Below, one piece after another: positions 8,694-17,466 of a stretch of DNA of 55,612 nt; the stretch's first letter is position 1; the number at the start of each line of letters is the position of its first letter. Source of the DNA: Gammaproteobacteria bacterium (GTDB lineage Bacteria; Pseudomonadota; Gammaproteobacteria; Chromatiales; Chromatiaceae). Location of the stretch: positions 1-55,612 of the forward strand of contig JAJFJN010000084.1 of NCBI GenBank assembly GCA_021773975.1, in the 5' to 3' direction. The translations under genes and the position numbers were made by a program. The notes beneath the pieces are model-generated. The model was not told the origin of the DNA and made no database searches. It worked only from the letters and a program-made list of their open reading frames with translations.

Positions 8694-9817
8694 TCTGCCT
8701 GGAAGATCATATCTTCATGGCGCAAGCGATCAAACTAGCACAAAAAGGTTGCTACACCTGTCACCCTAACCCCCGAGTTGGTTGTGTTCTTGTTCAAAAA
8801 GGAGCGGTTGTCGGAGAAGGCTTTCACCGGCGAGCAGGTGAGCCACATGCGGAACCTATCGCTTTATCTGTAGCCGCTGATCATGCCCAGGGCGCTACTG
8901 CCTATGTTACGTTAGAACCCTGTAGTCACCACGGCCGCACCCCTCCTTGCGCAGATGCCTTGATTCAGGCCGGTGTTGCGCGGGTGGTGGTAGCGATGGG
9001 GGATCCAAACCCTAAGGTTGCAGGCAGTGGTGTGGAGCGTCTGAGGCGGGCCGGTATTCAGGTTGATGTGGGGTTGCTTGAGTCTGAGGCTTGCGCACTT
9101 AATCCGGGTTTTATCAAGCGTATGCGTCATGGCTTGCCCTTTGTTCGTTGCAAGCTAGCGATGAGCCTGGATGGACGAACAGCGATGGCAAGTGGTGAGA
9201 GTAAATGGATTACCTCAGATGCTGCCCGCAGGGATGTCCATCGTATGCGAGCGCTGAGCTCCGCTGTGATGACAGGGGTAGATACCGTGATTGCAGATGA
9301 TGCTTCGCTTAATGTGCGGCTATCAGCGGCAGATTTGGAGGGTATTGAATCTAATTGTGCTCTACCTTCTCCACAGCGTGTGATTTTGGATTCCAGGCTG
9401 CGTATGTCACCACAGGCAAAAATGCTTTCTCTTTCTGGCCAAACAACTATTCTAACGCTTGATGGTGAGTGTGAGCGACGCAGTGCTTTGGAAGCTGCCG
9501 GTGCAGAGGTGGTTTTCATGCCTGAATCAAATGGGCAGATTGATCTACAGGCTGCGATGAGCTATCTCGCACAACTGGAGATCAACGAGCTTTTGCTTGA
9601 GGCGGGGCCGCGTCTTGCAGGCAATATGTTGCAAGCAGGTTTGTTGGATGAACTGGTGATTTATATGGCACCTCATTTAATGGGGGATAGTGCTAAAGGG
9701 CTATTTCATATGCCTGATTTGGTGCAGATGCAGGATCGGCTTGAGCTGGCAATCACAGATATTCGTGCTGTGGGTAGGGATTGGCGGATAACAGCAATTC
9801 CCTCTAATTGCCACTGA
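8690..9817 (+). CDS. ribD: Bifunctional pyrimidine deaminase/reductase RibD
   Basis: Catalyses two successive riboflavin steps: deamination of the diaminopyrimidine product of GTP cyclohydrolase II (EC 3.5.4.26), then side-chain reduction with NADPH (EC 1.1.1.193). The deaminase zinc site is EPHAEPIAL (H53, E55) and [12 protein letters not shown] (C78, C87). The reductase domain occupies about 150-370 ([32 protein letters not shown]). At 375 residues it has the normal length. The start codon overlaps the nrdR stop. A membrane protein gene follows after 19 bp, separating ribD from ribE. Confidence 0.96.
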   Translation: MICLEDHIFMAQAIKLAQKGCYTCHPNPRVGCVLVQKGAVVGEGFHRRAGEPHAEPIALSVAADHAQGATAYVTLEPCSHHGRTPPCADALIQAGVARVVVAMGDPNPKVAGSGVERLRRAGIQVDVGLLESEACALNPGFIKRMRHGLPFVRCKLAMSLDGRTAMASGESKWITSDAARRDVHRMRALSSAVMTGVDTVIADDASLNVRLSAADLEGIESNCALPSPQRVILDSRLRMSPQAKMLSLSGQTTILTLDGECERRSALEAAGAEVVFMPESNGQIDLQAAMSYLAQLEINELLLEAGPRLAGNMLQAGLLDELVIYMAPHLMGDSAKGLFHMPDLVQMQDRLELAITDIRAVGRDWRITAIPSNCH

Positions 9818-9836
9818 GTTGCTATAACGTGTTGAA

Positions 9837-11309
9837 ATGACAGCAATCAATCGGATAAGTCAGCGTTGGGACCTCTGGGTTATTATCCTGCTAGGCATAT
9901 ATTTTATTGGTCGTCTCTTCTATTTCGCCTTTACGGTAGGGCAGGGTGTGCCGCCGGATGAGATGACGCACATCGGCATCATCCAGCTTTATGCTGAGAC
10001 GTTGTTTGGAATTGAAGACTCAGCTGCCTCTTTGCCCCATGGTTTGGTAACGCATGTCCCTTATCTCTACTATTTTCTGATGGGAAAAGTAGCCGCTCTG
10101 CTGGGTAGTGATTACACAACCCTGCGGGTGCTCAATATTGGATTGGCCTTAACATCGCTTGTTGTGGCCTATCGACTGAGTGTGTTGGTGTTAGAAAGCA
10201 GGCTGAAGCGGGTGCTGTTTTTTGTGATGCTGACTAATACCTTGATGTTTGGTTTTTTGTCGGCGTCTGTCAATTATGACAATCTAATCAATCTATTAGC
10301 TCTGTTGGCCCTCTATTTTCTGGTGCGTTACTTGTACCCATCGCCTGGGCGTTTGAGTTCGGTTAAGCCAGCAGATCTACTTTTGTTTTTTATTAGCACT
10401 ATGCTGGGTTTGTTGACTAAGGGCACGTTTCTTATGTTGGCTCCGATATTTGCTGTTGTCTGGCTTTTATCGCGCTATCAAACACTGCGTGTCGATATGC
10501 AACAGCTGGTGCAGGCCGTGCGCTCTGGAAGCGCTTATATCCTTATGTTGGCGGCTGTGGCACTTGTCTGTGTAGTGGCTAATATTGCGCTCTATGGTGT
10601 CAATTTAGCGCAATATGGTCGTATCGTTCCTGATTGTTCTCAGGTGCTTTCACATGAAAAATGTATGGAGAACAGGATCTACGCCAGAAACTGGGTTGTT
10701 TCACAATATAGACAGGATAAGCTCTCATATATGGATGCATGGCGAGCAACAGTATCGATTCGCCACCCAGGGGATATCGCACATGCCAAGCGTCTGCTGA
10801 ATAATGAGCGGCAATATAGACAGGCCAAACCAGAGAATCTAAATGTATTGGATTACATGCATCTGGTTTGGGAGCAGGCGATGAAACCTTCCATCTTTGG
10901 CATTCAGGCGCATCGTTCTATGCTGCGCTCACCCAATGAGCTTTGGGTTTATGGGGCGATCTGTTTTGCAGCACTGCTGCTGTTGGTACGAGCTATCCGT
11001 TTTGATGGGTCGGATAACCTGTGGTTGGGAATGGTCGCTGTGGTTTTTGGTTACTATCTCTTTTTGGTTGGCTACTATAACTATACAGGTTATCTGCATA
11101 ATCATGCCCTGTTGTTAGGAGTGCAGGGGCGTTACATGTTTTCTGTGTTTGTCCCTCTCTATTTGGTTATGGCGGAATTTCTTCTGCGCCCTTTTCAAAA
11201 ATGGGGGCAGATAATGGTTGCAGTAGTTGTAGCTGCTGTTTTTATTATGGGTGATTTTCCCTATTACCTTGGTCGTGTAACTGAGGTGTGGGGCAGTGCT
11301 ATCGGATGA
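9837..11309 (+). CDS. Multi-pass membrane protein, GT-C/DUF2142-like
   Basis: A 490-residue integral membrane protein with roughly ten or more hydrophobic segments across its whole length. After the first segment the periplasmic loop carries VPPDEMTHIGIIQLYAE. This acidic PPDExxH-type loop resembles the catalytic loop region of GT-C glycosyltransferases and DUF2142 proteins that use polyprenyl-linked sugars. A large loop follows at about 255-350. I cannot assign substrate or family with confidence. It lies 19 bp after ribD and 26 bp before ribE on the same strand, so it should be cotranscribed with riboflavin genes, although its apparent role in envelope glycan work is unrelated. Base use does not look foreign by eye. 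Confidence 0.6.
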   Translation: MTAINRISQRWDLWVIILLGIYFIGRLFYFAFTVGQGVPPDEMTHIGIIQLYAETLFGIEDSAASLPHGLVTHVPYLYYFLMGKVAALLGSDYTTLRVLNIGLALTSLVVAYRLSVLVLESRLKRVLFFVMLTNTLMFGFLSASVNYDNLINLLALLALYFLVRYLYPSPGRLSSVKPADLLLFFISTMLGLLTKGTFLMLAPIFAVVWLLSRYQTLRVDMQQLVQAVRSGSAYILMLAAVALVCVVANIALYGVNLAQYGRIVPDCSQVLSHEKCMENRIYARNWVVSQYRQDKLSYMDAWRATVSIRHPGDIAHAKRLLNNERQYRQAKPENLNVLDYMHLVWEQAMKPSIFGIQAHRSMLRSPNELWVYGAICFAALLLLVRAIRFDGSDNLWLGMVAVVFGYYLFLVGYYNYTGYLHNHALLLGVQGRYMFSVFVPLYLVMAEFLLRPFQKWGQIMVAVVVAAVFIMGDFPYYLGRVTEVWGSAIG

Positions 11310-11335
11310 ATATTATGCTTGGAGTAAAGATTTAA

Positions 11336-11995
11336 ATGTTTACAGGTATTATTCAGGCAATTGGGCAGGTTGTTCGGTGTGAACAGCGAGGTGGCGATAT
11401 GCGGCTTCATATCAATACCGGAGAGCTGGATCTGGAAGGTGTGCAGCTTGGGGACAGTATTGCAGTTAATGGTGTTTGCCTGACTGCAGTGCAGCTTCCT
11501 GGTAATGGATTTGTTGCTGATGTCTCGTGTGAGTCCCTCTCATTGACCTCATTGGGCAGCCTAAAATCGGGTGGTCGCGTCAATCTGGAAAAGGCGCTGA
11601 CTTTGAGCACCCCACTGGGTGGGCATTTGGTGAGTGGCCATGTGGATGGTATGGGGCGGGTATTGGAGCGAAAAGAGGATGCGCGCTCAATACGCCTGCG
11701 TATAGAGGCTCCAGCTGAGTTGGCTCGTTATATTGCGCCCAAGGGTTCTATCTGCATTGATGGTACCAGCCTCACGGTAAATAGTGTGGATGGCTGCATA
11801 TTTGGGCTTAATATTGTGCCGCATACCTTGCAGAAAACCATTATTGGTGACTATCGAACCGGCAGTTCGGTAAACCTGGAGGTTGATCTGATTGCTCGGT
11901 ATCTGGAGCGACTATTGCTTGGTGAAAAAACAGGTTGTACTACTGTGATGGGTATTAGCCGTTCCTTTTTGGCAGAAAATGGATTTTTAAAATAG
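11336..11995 (+). CDS. ribE: Riboflavin synthase alpha chain
   Basis: Dismutates two molecules of 6,7-dimethyl-8-ribityllumazine to riboflavin (EC 2.5.1.9). The protein has the two tandem lumazine-binding barrels: MFTGIIQAIGQV opens the first, and HLVSGHVDGMGRVL opens the second near residue 98. DSIAVNGVCLT and GSICIDGTSLTVN are the paired ligand motifs. It is 219 residues, with a terminal tail slightly longer than usual. A 114-bp gap separates it from ribBA. The gene is also called ribC in some species. Confidence 0.95.
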   Translation: MFTGIIQAIGQVVRCEQRGGDMRLHINTGELDLEGVQLGDSIAVNGVCLTAVQLPGNGFVADVSCESLSLTSLGSLKSGGRVNLEKALTLSTPLGGHLVSGHVDGMGRVLERKEDARSIRLRIEAPAELARYIAPKGSICIDGTSLTVNSVDGCIFGLNIVPHTLQKTIIGDYRTGSSVNLEVDLIARYLERLLLGEKTGCTTVMGISRSFLAENGFLK

Positions 11996-12109
11996 GGATT
12001 TATAGACGATTGGCCTTTTTTGTATACCGTCCTCTCTGTTAAGCTTGTCTGTTCGCTATTGCAAAACTACTTACACGGCCTCTACTGGCCGTAAAGAGAC
12101 CCTAGCCAT

Positions 12110-13267
12110 ATGGCTCTGAATACAACTGAAGAAATTATTGAAGACCTTCGCCAAGGCAAGATTGTCATCATTATGGATGATGAGGATCGCGAAAATGAGG
12201 GGGATCTTCTCATTGCTGGCGATATGGTTACGCCAGAAGCAATTAACTTTATGGCGCGTTTTGGCAGGGGTCTGATCTGTCTAACGCTGACTGAAGAGCG
12301 CTGTCAGCAGCTACGTCTGCCTATGATGGTGAGTGATCAGGATACTCAACACTCGACCAATTTTACGGTCTCGATTGAGGCAGCAGAAGGGGTGACGACA
12401 GGTATTTCAGCAGCAGACAGAGCAAAAACTGTCCAAGCCGCAGTGGCAGCTGATGCTCAGGCAGAAGATCTAATCCAGCCTGGCCATATCTTCCCTCTCA
12501 TGGCACAACCGGGGGGGGTATTGGTGCGGGCAGGTCACACGGAAGCGGGTTGTGATTTGGCGCGATTGGCCGGTTTAAGCCCCACCTCTGTAATTGTTGA
12601 GATTCTAAATGATGATGGCACCATGGCACGCCGTGCTGATTTGGAGGTTTTTGCCAAAGAGCATGAGCTGAAGATAGGTACCATTGCGGATCTAATCCAG
12701 TACCGGGTAAGCAACGAAAAGACTGTTGAACGGGTAACAGAGTGCCACCTGCCAACACGCTATGGTGAATTTAATCTGGTTGCCTATCAGGATCGTATTG
12801 ATGATGAGCTGCATATGGCATTGGTGTTGGGTAAAGTTGACCCAGAAAAGCCCGTGCTGGTGCGTGTGCATATGCAAAATTCACTGCATGATCTTTTTGG
12901 CACAACCCGTATTGACCAAGGCTGGCCGTTGCGTAGTGCTATGCGATGGATCTCTGAGGCGGGAGAGGGTGTCATTATCGTATTGCGTAATAATGATTCT
13001 TCGCGTGAGATTGTTCAGCGTATGCGTGATTATCAAATCCACGAAGAGAAAGGCCAGGCACCTAAAAGAGATGGTAGTAAAGAGCTGCGTACCTTTGGTG
13101 TTGGCGCTCAGATTTTGTCAGACCTTGGCGTAAAAAAGATGCGGGTATTGAGTGCACCCAAAAGTATTCATGGACTCTCCGGCTTTGGATTGGAGGTGAT
13201 AGAGTATGTCTGTCCTGATTGCGGTGAAGCCAGTGCATCAACACCCACTTTAGAGGAAAAGAAATAA
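12110..13267 (+). CDS. ribBA: 3,4-dihydroxy-2-butanone 4-phosphate synthase with degenerate GTP cyclohydrolase II domain
   Basis: Residues about 1-200 are a complete DHBP synthase (EC 4.1.99.12), with the acidic loop [11 protein letters not shown] and the [13 protein letters not shown] motif. Residues about 206-370 align with GTP cyclohydrolase II, but the zinc-binding cysteines are gone. The segment that should read roughly ECLTGDxFxSxxCDCG is [17 protein letters not shown], so this half should not hydrolyse GTP. That pattern matches the RibBX class of hybrid proteins known in proteobacteria. The name RibBA is kept for continuity, and a separate RibA is expected elsewhere. A CPDC pair near the C-terminus is not in the canonical zinc position. 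It starts 114 bp after ribE and runs 1 bp before ribH. Confidence 0.9.
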   Translation: MALNTTEEIIEDLRQGKIVIIMDDEDRENEGDLLIAGDMVTPEAINFMARFGRGLICLTLTEERCQQLRLPMMVSDQDTQHSTNFTVSIEAAEGVTTGISAADRAKTVQAAVAADAQAEDLIQPGHIFPLMAQPGGVLVRAGHTEAGCDLARLAGLSPTSVIVEILNDDGTMARRADLEVFAKEHELKIGTIADLIQYRVSNEKTVERVTECHLPTRYGEFNLVAYQDRIDDELHMALVLGKVDPEKPVLVRVHMQNSLHDLFGTTRIDQGWPLRSAMRWISEAGEGVIIVLRNNDSSREIVQRMRDYQIHEEKGQAPKRDGSKELRTFGVGAQILSDLGVKKMRVLSAPKSIHGLSGFGLEVIEYVCPDCGEASASTPTLEEKK

Positions 13268-13268
13268 G

Positions 13269-13736
13269 ATGAGCATTAAAACTATTGAAGGTGAATTGCA
13301 GGTACGTAACGCCAGGTTCTGTCTGGTTGTTGCACGTTTCAACAGCTTTATCGTAGAGAGTCTGCTGGATGGCGCAATTGATACGCTAAAGCGGCATGGT
13401 GCTAATGAGGCTGACCTTACTATAGTGCGTGTGCCTGGTGCCTTTGAATTGCCACTTGCACTGGAAAAGATAGCGGCTGGTGGTGAGTATGAGGCTATTA
13501 TTGCCTTGGGTGCGGTTATTCGTGGAGGAACACCTCACTTTGATTTTGTGGCTGGAGAGTGTGTTAAGGGTATGGCACAGGTGACCTTAAAGCATGCAGT
13601 ACCAGTCGCTTTTGGTGTATTGACAACAGATACGATCGAGCAGGCAGTTGAGCGTGCTGGAACTAAGGCGGGTAATAAAGGGGCAGAGGCCGCCCTCTCC
13701 GCTATCGAAATGGTCAACGTATTGCGACAATTATAA
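13269..13736 (+). CDS. ribH: 6,7-dimethyl-8-ribityllumazine synthase
   Basis: Condenses the DHBP product with the ribitylaminopyrimidine to form lumazine (EC 2.5.1.78), and normally assembles into pentamers or 60-mers. At 155 residues, motifs include [29 protein letters not shown], and [17 protein letters not shown] with the catalytic His. ribBA ends two bases upstream and the nusB start overlaps the stop (TAATG at 13734-13738), so this is one tight operon with coupled translation. Confidence 0.97.
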   Translation: MSIKTIEGELQVRNARFCLVVARFNSFIVESLLDGAIDTLKRHGANEADLTIVRVPGAFELPLALEKIAAGGEYEAIIALGAVIRGGTPHFDFVAGECVKGMAQVTLKHAVPVAFGVLTTDTIEQAVERAGTKAGNKGAEAALSAIEMVNVLRQL

Positions 13737-14167
13737 TGAGTGGAAAACGAAGTCAATCCAGGCAGCTTGCGTTGCAGGCAATCTATCAGTGGCAGTTGGC
13801 CAGCCAGAATATAAAGGATATTGTTCAACAATTTAAGGATGATGAAAAACCCAATAGTTATGAGGAGGCGTACTTCTCTGATTTGATTTATGGCGTCCCT
13901 ACACACCTGAATGAGTTGGATGAGGCATTGTCTCCCTATCTGGATCGTGCGATTTTAAGTGTAGATCCTGTAGAGCGAGCCGCTTTACGCTTGGGTGCGT
14001 ATGAGCTGGCGCATCACCCTGAGGTGCCTTATCGAGTCGTCATTAATGAAGCGGTTGAGTTGACTAAGATTTTTGGCGCAGAAGATGGTCATAAATACAT
14101 TAATGGTGTGCTGGATAAACTGGCAAAAAAACTGCGCGCTGAAGAGATTAAAACCTCATCTAAATAG
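13736..14167 (+). CDS. nusB: Transcription antitermination factor NusB
   Basis: A 143-residue all-helical RNA-binding protein that, with NusE (S10), binds boxA RNA and supports rRNA antitermination. Family motifs are SRQLALQAIYQWQL at the N-terminus and DRAILSVDPVERAALRLGAYEL and PYRVVINEAVELTKIFGAEDGHKYINGVLDKLA in the C-terminal half. Its start overlaps the ribH stop by one base. The ribH-nusB-thiL order is classical for gammaproteobacteria. Confidence 0.97.
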   Translation: MSGKRSQSRQLALQAIYQWQLASQNIKDIVQQFKDDEKPNSYEEAYFSDLIYGVPTHLNELDEALSPYLDRAILSVDPVERAALRLGAYELAHHPEVPYRVVINEAVELTKIFGAEDGHKYINGVLDKLAKKLRAEEIKTSSK

Positions 14168-14173
14168 CATCTT

Positions 14174-15136
14174 ATGTCGCTTTCTGAGTTTGAACTGATC
14201 CAGCAGTTTTTTGCTAATAGTGGCACGCCGCGTGCAGATGTAAGGTTAGGTGTGGGAGATGATTGCGCTATATTAGCGGTGCCCACTGGAAAAGAGCTGG
14301 TTGTCTCAATTGATACCCTGGTTGAGGGCGTTCACTTCTTCAAAGGTACAGACCCTGCATTGTTGGGTCATAAAGCCCTGGCCGTCAATCTCAGTGATCT
14401 GGCTGCAATGGGGGCGAAACCTGCATGGGTAACTTTGGCACTGACCCTGCCTTCTGTTGATAAGGATTGGTTAACTGCGTTTTGTCGGGGCTTTTCTCAG
14501 CTGGCTACGGCACACGGTGTACAGTTAATAGGTGGAGATACAACCAAAGGCCCATTAAATATCAGCATTCAAGCACATGGTTTTGTTGAAGCAGGTGCTG
14601 CTTTGCGTCGAGATGGGGCGCAATTGGGGGATTTGATCTATGTGACTGGCACACTTGGTGATGCAGGATTGGCGTTGCAGGGTGCAGGCAGCATGGATAT
14701 CCCCGTAGTTGCACAGTCCCGTCTTGATTGCCCGACACCACGCCTGACAGAAGGTCAGGCGTTGGTTGGTTTAGCTAATGCAGCTATTGATATTTCAGAT
14801 GGTCTGCTCTCAGATCTAGGGCATATCTGTGATGCTAGCGGAGTTGGTGCAACCTTGTATATTGATGATCTTCCCTGTTCCCAGCCTGTTCGTGACTATA
14901 TTAAGAAAAACGATGATTGGTCCTTGCCGCTTTCAGCAGGGGATGACTATGAGCTATGCATTACAGTGCCACCTGAAAAGCAGGTAGAGGTTAGGCAGCT
15001 TGCGATGAGTTTTGAGTGTGGTTTGACCCAAATAGGGCGTATTGAGGCAGCCTCAGGCATTCGTTGCTTATTGGCAAATGGGCGACAACTTCAACCATGT
15101 TTTTCAGGTTATGAGCACTTCTCCACTGAAAGCTAA
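14174..15136 (+). CDS. thiL: Thiamine-monophosphate kinase
   Basis: Phosphorylates thiamine monophosphate to the active diphosphate using ATP (EC 2.7.4.16). It is a PurM/ThiL superfamily protein of 320 residues. Conserved acidic metal-binding motifs are visible: VGDDCAIL (about 27-34), SIDTLVEGVHF, LSDLAAMGAKPAWVTLAL, GGDTTKG, DISDGLLSDLGHI and AGDDYELC. It starts 6 bp after nusB. Its 3' end overlaps the pgpA start by 26 bp in another frame. Confidence 0.96.
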   Translation: MSLSEFELIQQFFANSGTPRADVRLGVGDDCAILAVPTGKELVVSIDTLVEGVHFFKGTDPALLGHKALAVNLSDLAAMGAKPAWVTLALTLPSVDKDWLTAFCRGFSQLATAHGVQLIGGDTTKGPLNISIQAHGFVEAGAALRRDGAQLGDLIYVTGTLGDAGLALQGAGSMDIPVVAQSRLDCPTPRLTEGQALVGLANAAIDISDGLLSDLGHICDASGVGATLYIDDLPCSQPVRDYIKKNDDWSLPLSAGDDYELCITVPPEKQVEVRQLAMSFECGLTQIGRIEAASGIRCLLANGRQLQPCFSGYEHFSTES

Positions 15137-15614
15137 AATAGAGCCAAAGCCGCGCCCCAATTGGCGTAACCCTTGGCATCTGTTGGCCTTTGGCCTAGGG
15201 TCAGGTGGCGTTCCAAAAGCACCAGGTACGGCAGGCACATTAGCTGCTGTGCCACTTTATCTATTACTCTGTCTGTTTAGCCCCATCGTGTACCTGCTGG
15301 TGTTGCTTTTAATGCTTATATTTGGTGTTTGGCTCTGTGGTAAGGTGTCAGATGATTTAGGGGTGCATGATCATGGTGGCATTGTGTGGGATGAATGGGT
15401 TGGCTTTCTCATCACTATGCTCTGGGTGCCTCCAGAGTGGCTTTGGGTGGTAATTGGTTTTCTACTGTTTCGGCTGTTTGATATTTGGAAGCCATGGCCA
15501 ATTGGTTACTTAGATCAACATCTAAGTGGTGGCATGGGGATCATGCTGGATGATGTGCTAGCAGGAATTTATAGCTTAGTAGTGTTGCAAATGTTGATGC
15601 ATATATGGAATTAG
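15111..15614 (+). CDS. pgpA: Phosphatidylglycerophosphatase A
   Basis: A membrane phosphatase removing the phosphate from phosphatidylglycerophosphate to give phosphatidylglycerol (EC 3.1.3.27). ATG 15111 gives 167 residues (MSTSPLKAKIEPKPRPNWRN...), which fits the family. In-frame starts at 15042 and 15078 would add an unconserved extension inside thiL. Motifs: LAFGLGSGGVPKAPGTAGTLAA near residue 25 and HDHGGIVWDEWVGF, the acidic active-site region, near residue 84, with several membrane segments in the C-terminal two thirds. It ends the nrdR-to-pgpA operon. Confidence 0.93.
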   Translation: MSTSPLKAKIEPKPRPNWRNPWHLLAFGLGSGGVPKAPGTAGTLAAVPLYLLLCLFSPIVYLLVLLLMLIFGVWLCGKVSDDLGVHDHGGIVWDEWVGFLITMLWVPPEWLWVVIGFLLFRLFDIWKPWPIGYLDQHLSGGMGIMLDDVLAGIYSLVVLQMLMHIWN

Positions 15615-15642
15615 GCCTAGTCTGTCGGGCTGCAATTTCATG

Positions 15643-15669
15643 TTAAGTAGAGCGGAAAATAGCCGATAA
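15643..15669 (+). promoter_or_regulatory. FliA (sigma-28)-like promoter before the CNB-rhodanese gene
   Basis: TTAAGTAG (15643-15650), an 11-base spacer, and GCCGATAA (15662-15669), an exact -10 octamer. The -35 matches 5 of 8 positions of TAAAGTTT, including AAGT. It lies in the 199-bp gap after pgpA and would give a leader of about 135 bases before the start at 15814. Confidence 0.5.
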
Positions 15670-15813
15670 GTAGATTTAAGAGGGAAGTGAAATAGTGCCT
15701 CTTTGGTTTGTTGGTGCCGGATTTTTAGTTTTAACAGGACCCAAAATGAGTAATTATATCTCCTGCCTGAAAAATAATGATTAATTAATGGGTCGTATTT
15801 AGAGGTGTCATTG

Positions 15814-17334
15814 ATGGCTGTAGCGCCAACAAGTAGTGAAGCTGAACTGCTAAAGACGCGAGTTCCGATTAATACGCTATCTGAGAAGGGTAGAGCTGTA
15901 CTGCTGGGTAAAATTAATACTGAGCAAGTTAAACGGGGCGAGTATCTCTTTCGTCAGGGGGATACTGATTCTAAAAATGTCTATTTACTGTCCGGTAAAG
16001 TCGATTTGCTGCTTGATAATAAGGTAGTGGATACCATTACAGATAATTTAGAAACGGCACGTTTTGCGCTGGCGCATCAATTCCCACGAAAATTTTCTGT
16101 CAGAGCCAAAGAGCCAGTCAAGTTTGTCAGTATTGATAGTCACCTGCTTAGCGGATTATTGACGAATGCGCAGCCAGCAAACAGTAGCGTTGCTGAAGAT
16201 GATGGTGGCGATTGGATGACTCAACTTCTTAATTCATCTGTTGTACAGCATATACCTCCAGCCAATATTCAAAACGTCATGATGCGAATGGAGAGGGTAG
16301 GTGTAAAGGCTGGAGATGAGATTGTTAAGCAGGGTGATGAAGGTAGCTACTTTTTTCTTATCAACAAAGGCAGTTGCGTAGTAACTCTGAAACAGAGTGA
16401 CAGCGATGAGCCTGAGGAGTTGGCGCGTTTGGGACCAGGCGATAATTTTGGGGAAGAGGCTTTACTGTCAGGTAGCCTGAGGGGCTGTACGATTACTATG
16501 CTAACGGATGGTGCTCTGTTTCGTTTAAACAAAGAAGATTTCATTACTTTTATAAAGCGTCCGCTGACTAAAGATGTTGACTATAAAGAAGCCTGTAAAG
16601 TTATTGAGGCGGGTGGTACATGGCTAGATGTACGGGATCAGGCTGATTATCAAAAGAGCAACATGGATGGCAGCATAAATATTCCACTTCATTCATTGCG
16701 ATTTCAGGTTGATACTCTGAAGCGAGATCATCAATATATTGTCTATTGTGCCGATGGTGCTCAAAGTGCGGTTGCTGCATTTCTACTGCTTGAGCGAGGT
16801 ATTGATGTTGCTGTGCTGAAAGGGGGGGTTAATAGCATATCTGCAGTGAAAGAGGCGCCTCATGAGTTAACCACACCCTCGCAGGATACAGTTGCAGATA
16901 CGTCAACGTTAACTCAAGAGCGTGATGAGGCTCAAAAACAGGTAAAATTACTTGAACAAAATCTTGTTGAAACTACACAAAAATATGAGCAGGTGCAGAG
17001 CAAGCTCGTAGCTAATGTTGCTGCATTAAAACAGGCAATAGAGGATTTGAAATCAAAGCTCGCATCGGCTCAGGCAGGTGAAGCAGCTCAAAGTGGTAGC
17101 GCTGGAGATGAGGCACTGACACAGAAGGTTGCTGAGCTGGAACATGAAAGAGCTGAGCAGGATAAACAGATTCAAAAATTAGAATCAGGGCAGAGGCAAT
17201 TGAATGCTGAAATGGAAATTCTATTGGAAGCCTCAGAGGAGAATGATAAAGCAGGGCAAGCTGAAGTAGCGCAGTTAAAAGAGCAGGTAAAAGATCTTCA
17301 GCAACAGTTACAAAGCGCAAAAGAGGGAGGTTAG
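15814..17334 (+). CDS. Tandem cyclic-nucleotide-binding, rhodanese and coiled-coil protein
   Basis: ATG 15814 is preferred over a GTG at 15805 because GAGG lies 8 bases before it, giving 506 residues. Domains in order: a first, degenerate CNB fold (about 30-120, RGEYLFRQGD); a second CNB fold (about 150-250) with a recognisable phosphate-binding cassette FGEEALLSGSLRGCTI; a rhodanese domain (about 258-345) with the active-site loop YCADGAQSA (C312); and a long coiled coil to the end (about 362-506). It has no membrane or HTH segment. It may sense cAMP or another nucleotide and handle persulfide sulfur, but that is inference. A hairpin follows the stop, and the cytochrome b fusion gene begins 132 bp downstream. 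A FliA-like promoter precedes it. Confidence 0.85.
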   Translation: MAVAPTSSEAELLKTRVPINTLSEKGRAVLLGKINTEQVKRGEYLFRQGDTDSKNVYLLSGKVDLLLDNKVVDTITDNLETARFALAHQFPRKFSVRAKEPVKFVSIDSHLLSGLLTNAQPANSSVAEDDGGDWMTQLLNSSVVQHIPPANIQNVMMRMERVGVKAGDEIVKQGDEGSYFFLINKGSCVVTLKQSDSDEPEELARLGPGDNFGEEALLSGSLRGCTITMLTDGALFRLNKEDFITFIKRPLTKDVDYKEACKVIEAGGTWLDVRDQADYQKSNMDGSINIPLHSLRFQVDTLKRDHQYIVYCADGAQSAVAAFLLLERGIDVAVLKGGVNSISAVKEAPHELTTPSQDTVADTSTLTQERDEAQKQVKLLEQNLVETTQKYEQVQSKLVANVAALKQAIEDLKSKLASAQAGEAAQSGSAGDEALTQKVAELEHERAEQDKQIQKLESGQRQLNAEMEILLEASEENDKAGQAEVAQLKEQVKDLQQQLQSAKEGG

Positions 17335-17355
17335 TTAATAACTCACCTATCATTA

Positions 17356-17384
17356 TAAGAAGGCAGGATTGTATGTCCTTCTTA
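17356..17384 (+). terminator. Stem-loop after the CNB-rhodanese gene
   Basis: TAAGAAGG (17356-17363) and CCTTCTTA (17377-17384) form a perfect 8-bp stem with a 13-base loop, beginning 21 bases after the stop codon. There is no T run after it, so it may only partly terminate. It separates this gene from the cytochrome b fusion. Confidence 0.4.
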
Positions 17385-17466
17385 ACAGCATTACTCATGT
17401 CAATATAAGGTTATTTTGGTGCGTTATATATCTATGGAATGAAATGCTCGCTCTACTCGACAAATC

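Noticed and set aside
9127-9519. 130-codon minus-strand frame inside ribD
   Set aside because: Antisense to a conserved enzyme; Ser/Arg-rich translation typical of shadow frames.
11996-12109. Possible FMN riboswitch before ribBA
   Set aside because: The 114-bp gap is short and shows none of the conserved RFN-element blocks; only a small ACGGCC/GGCCGT stem is present.
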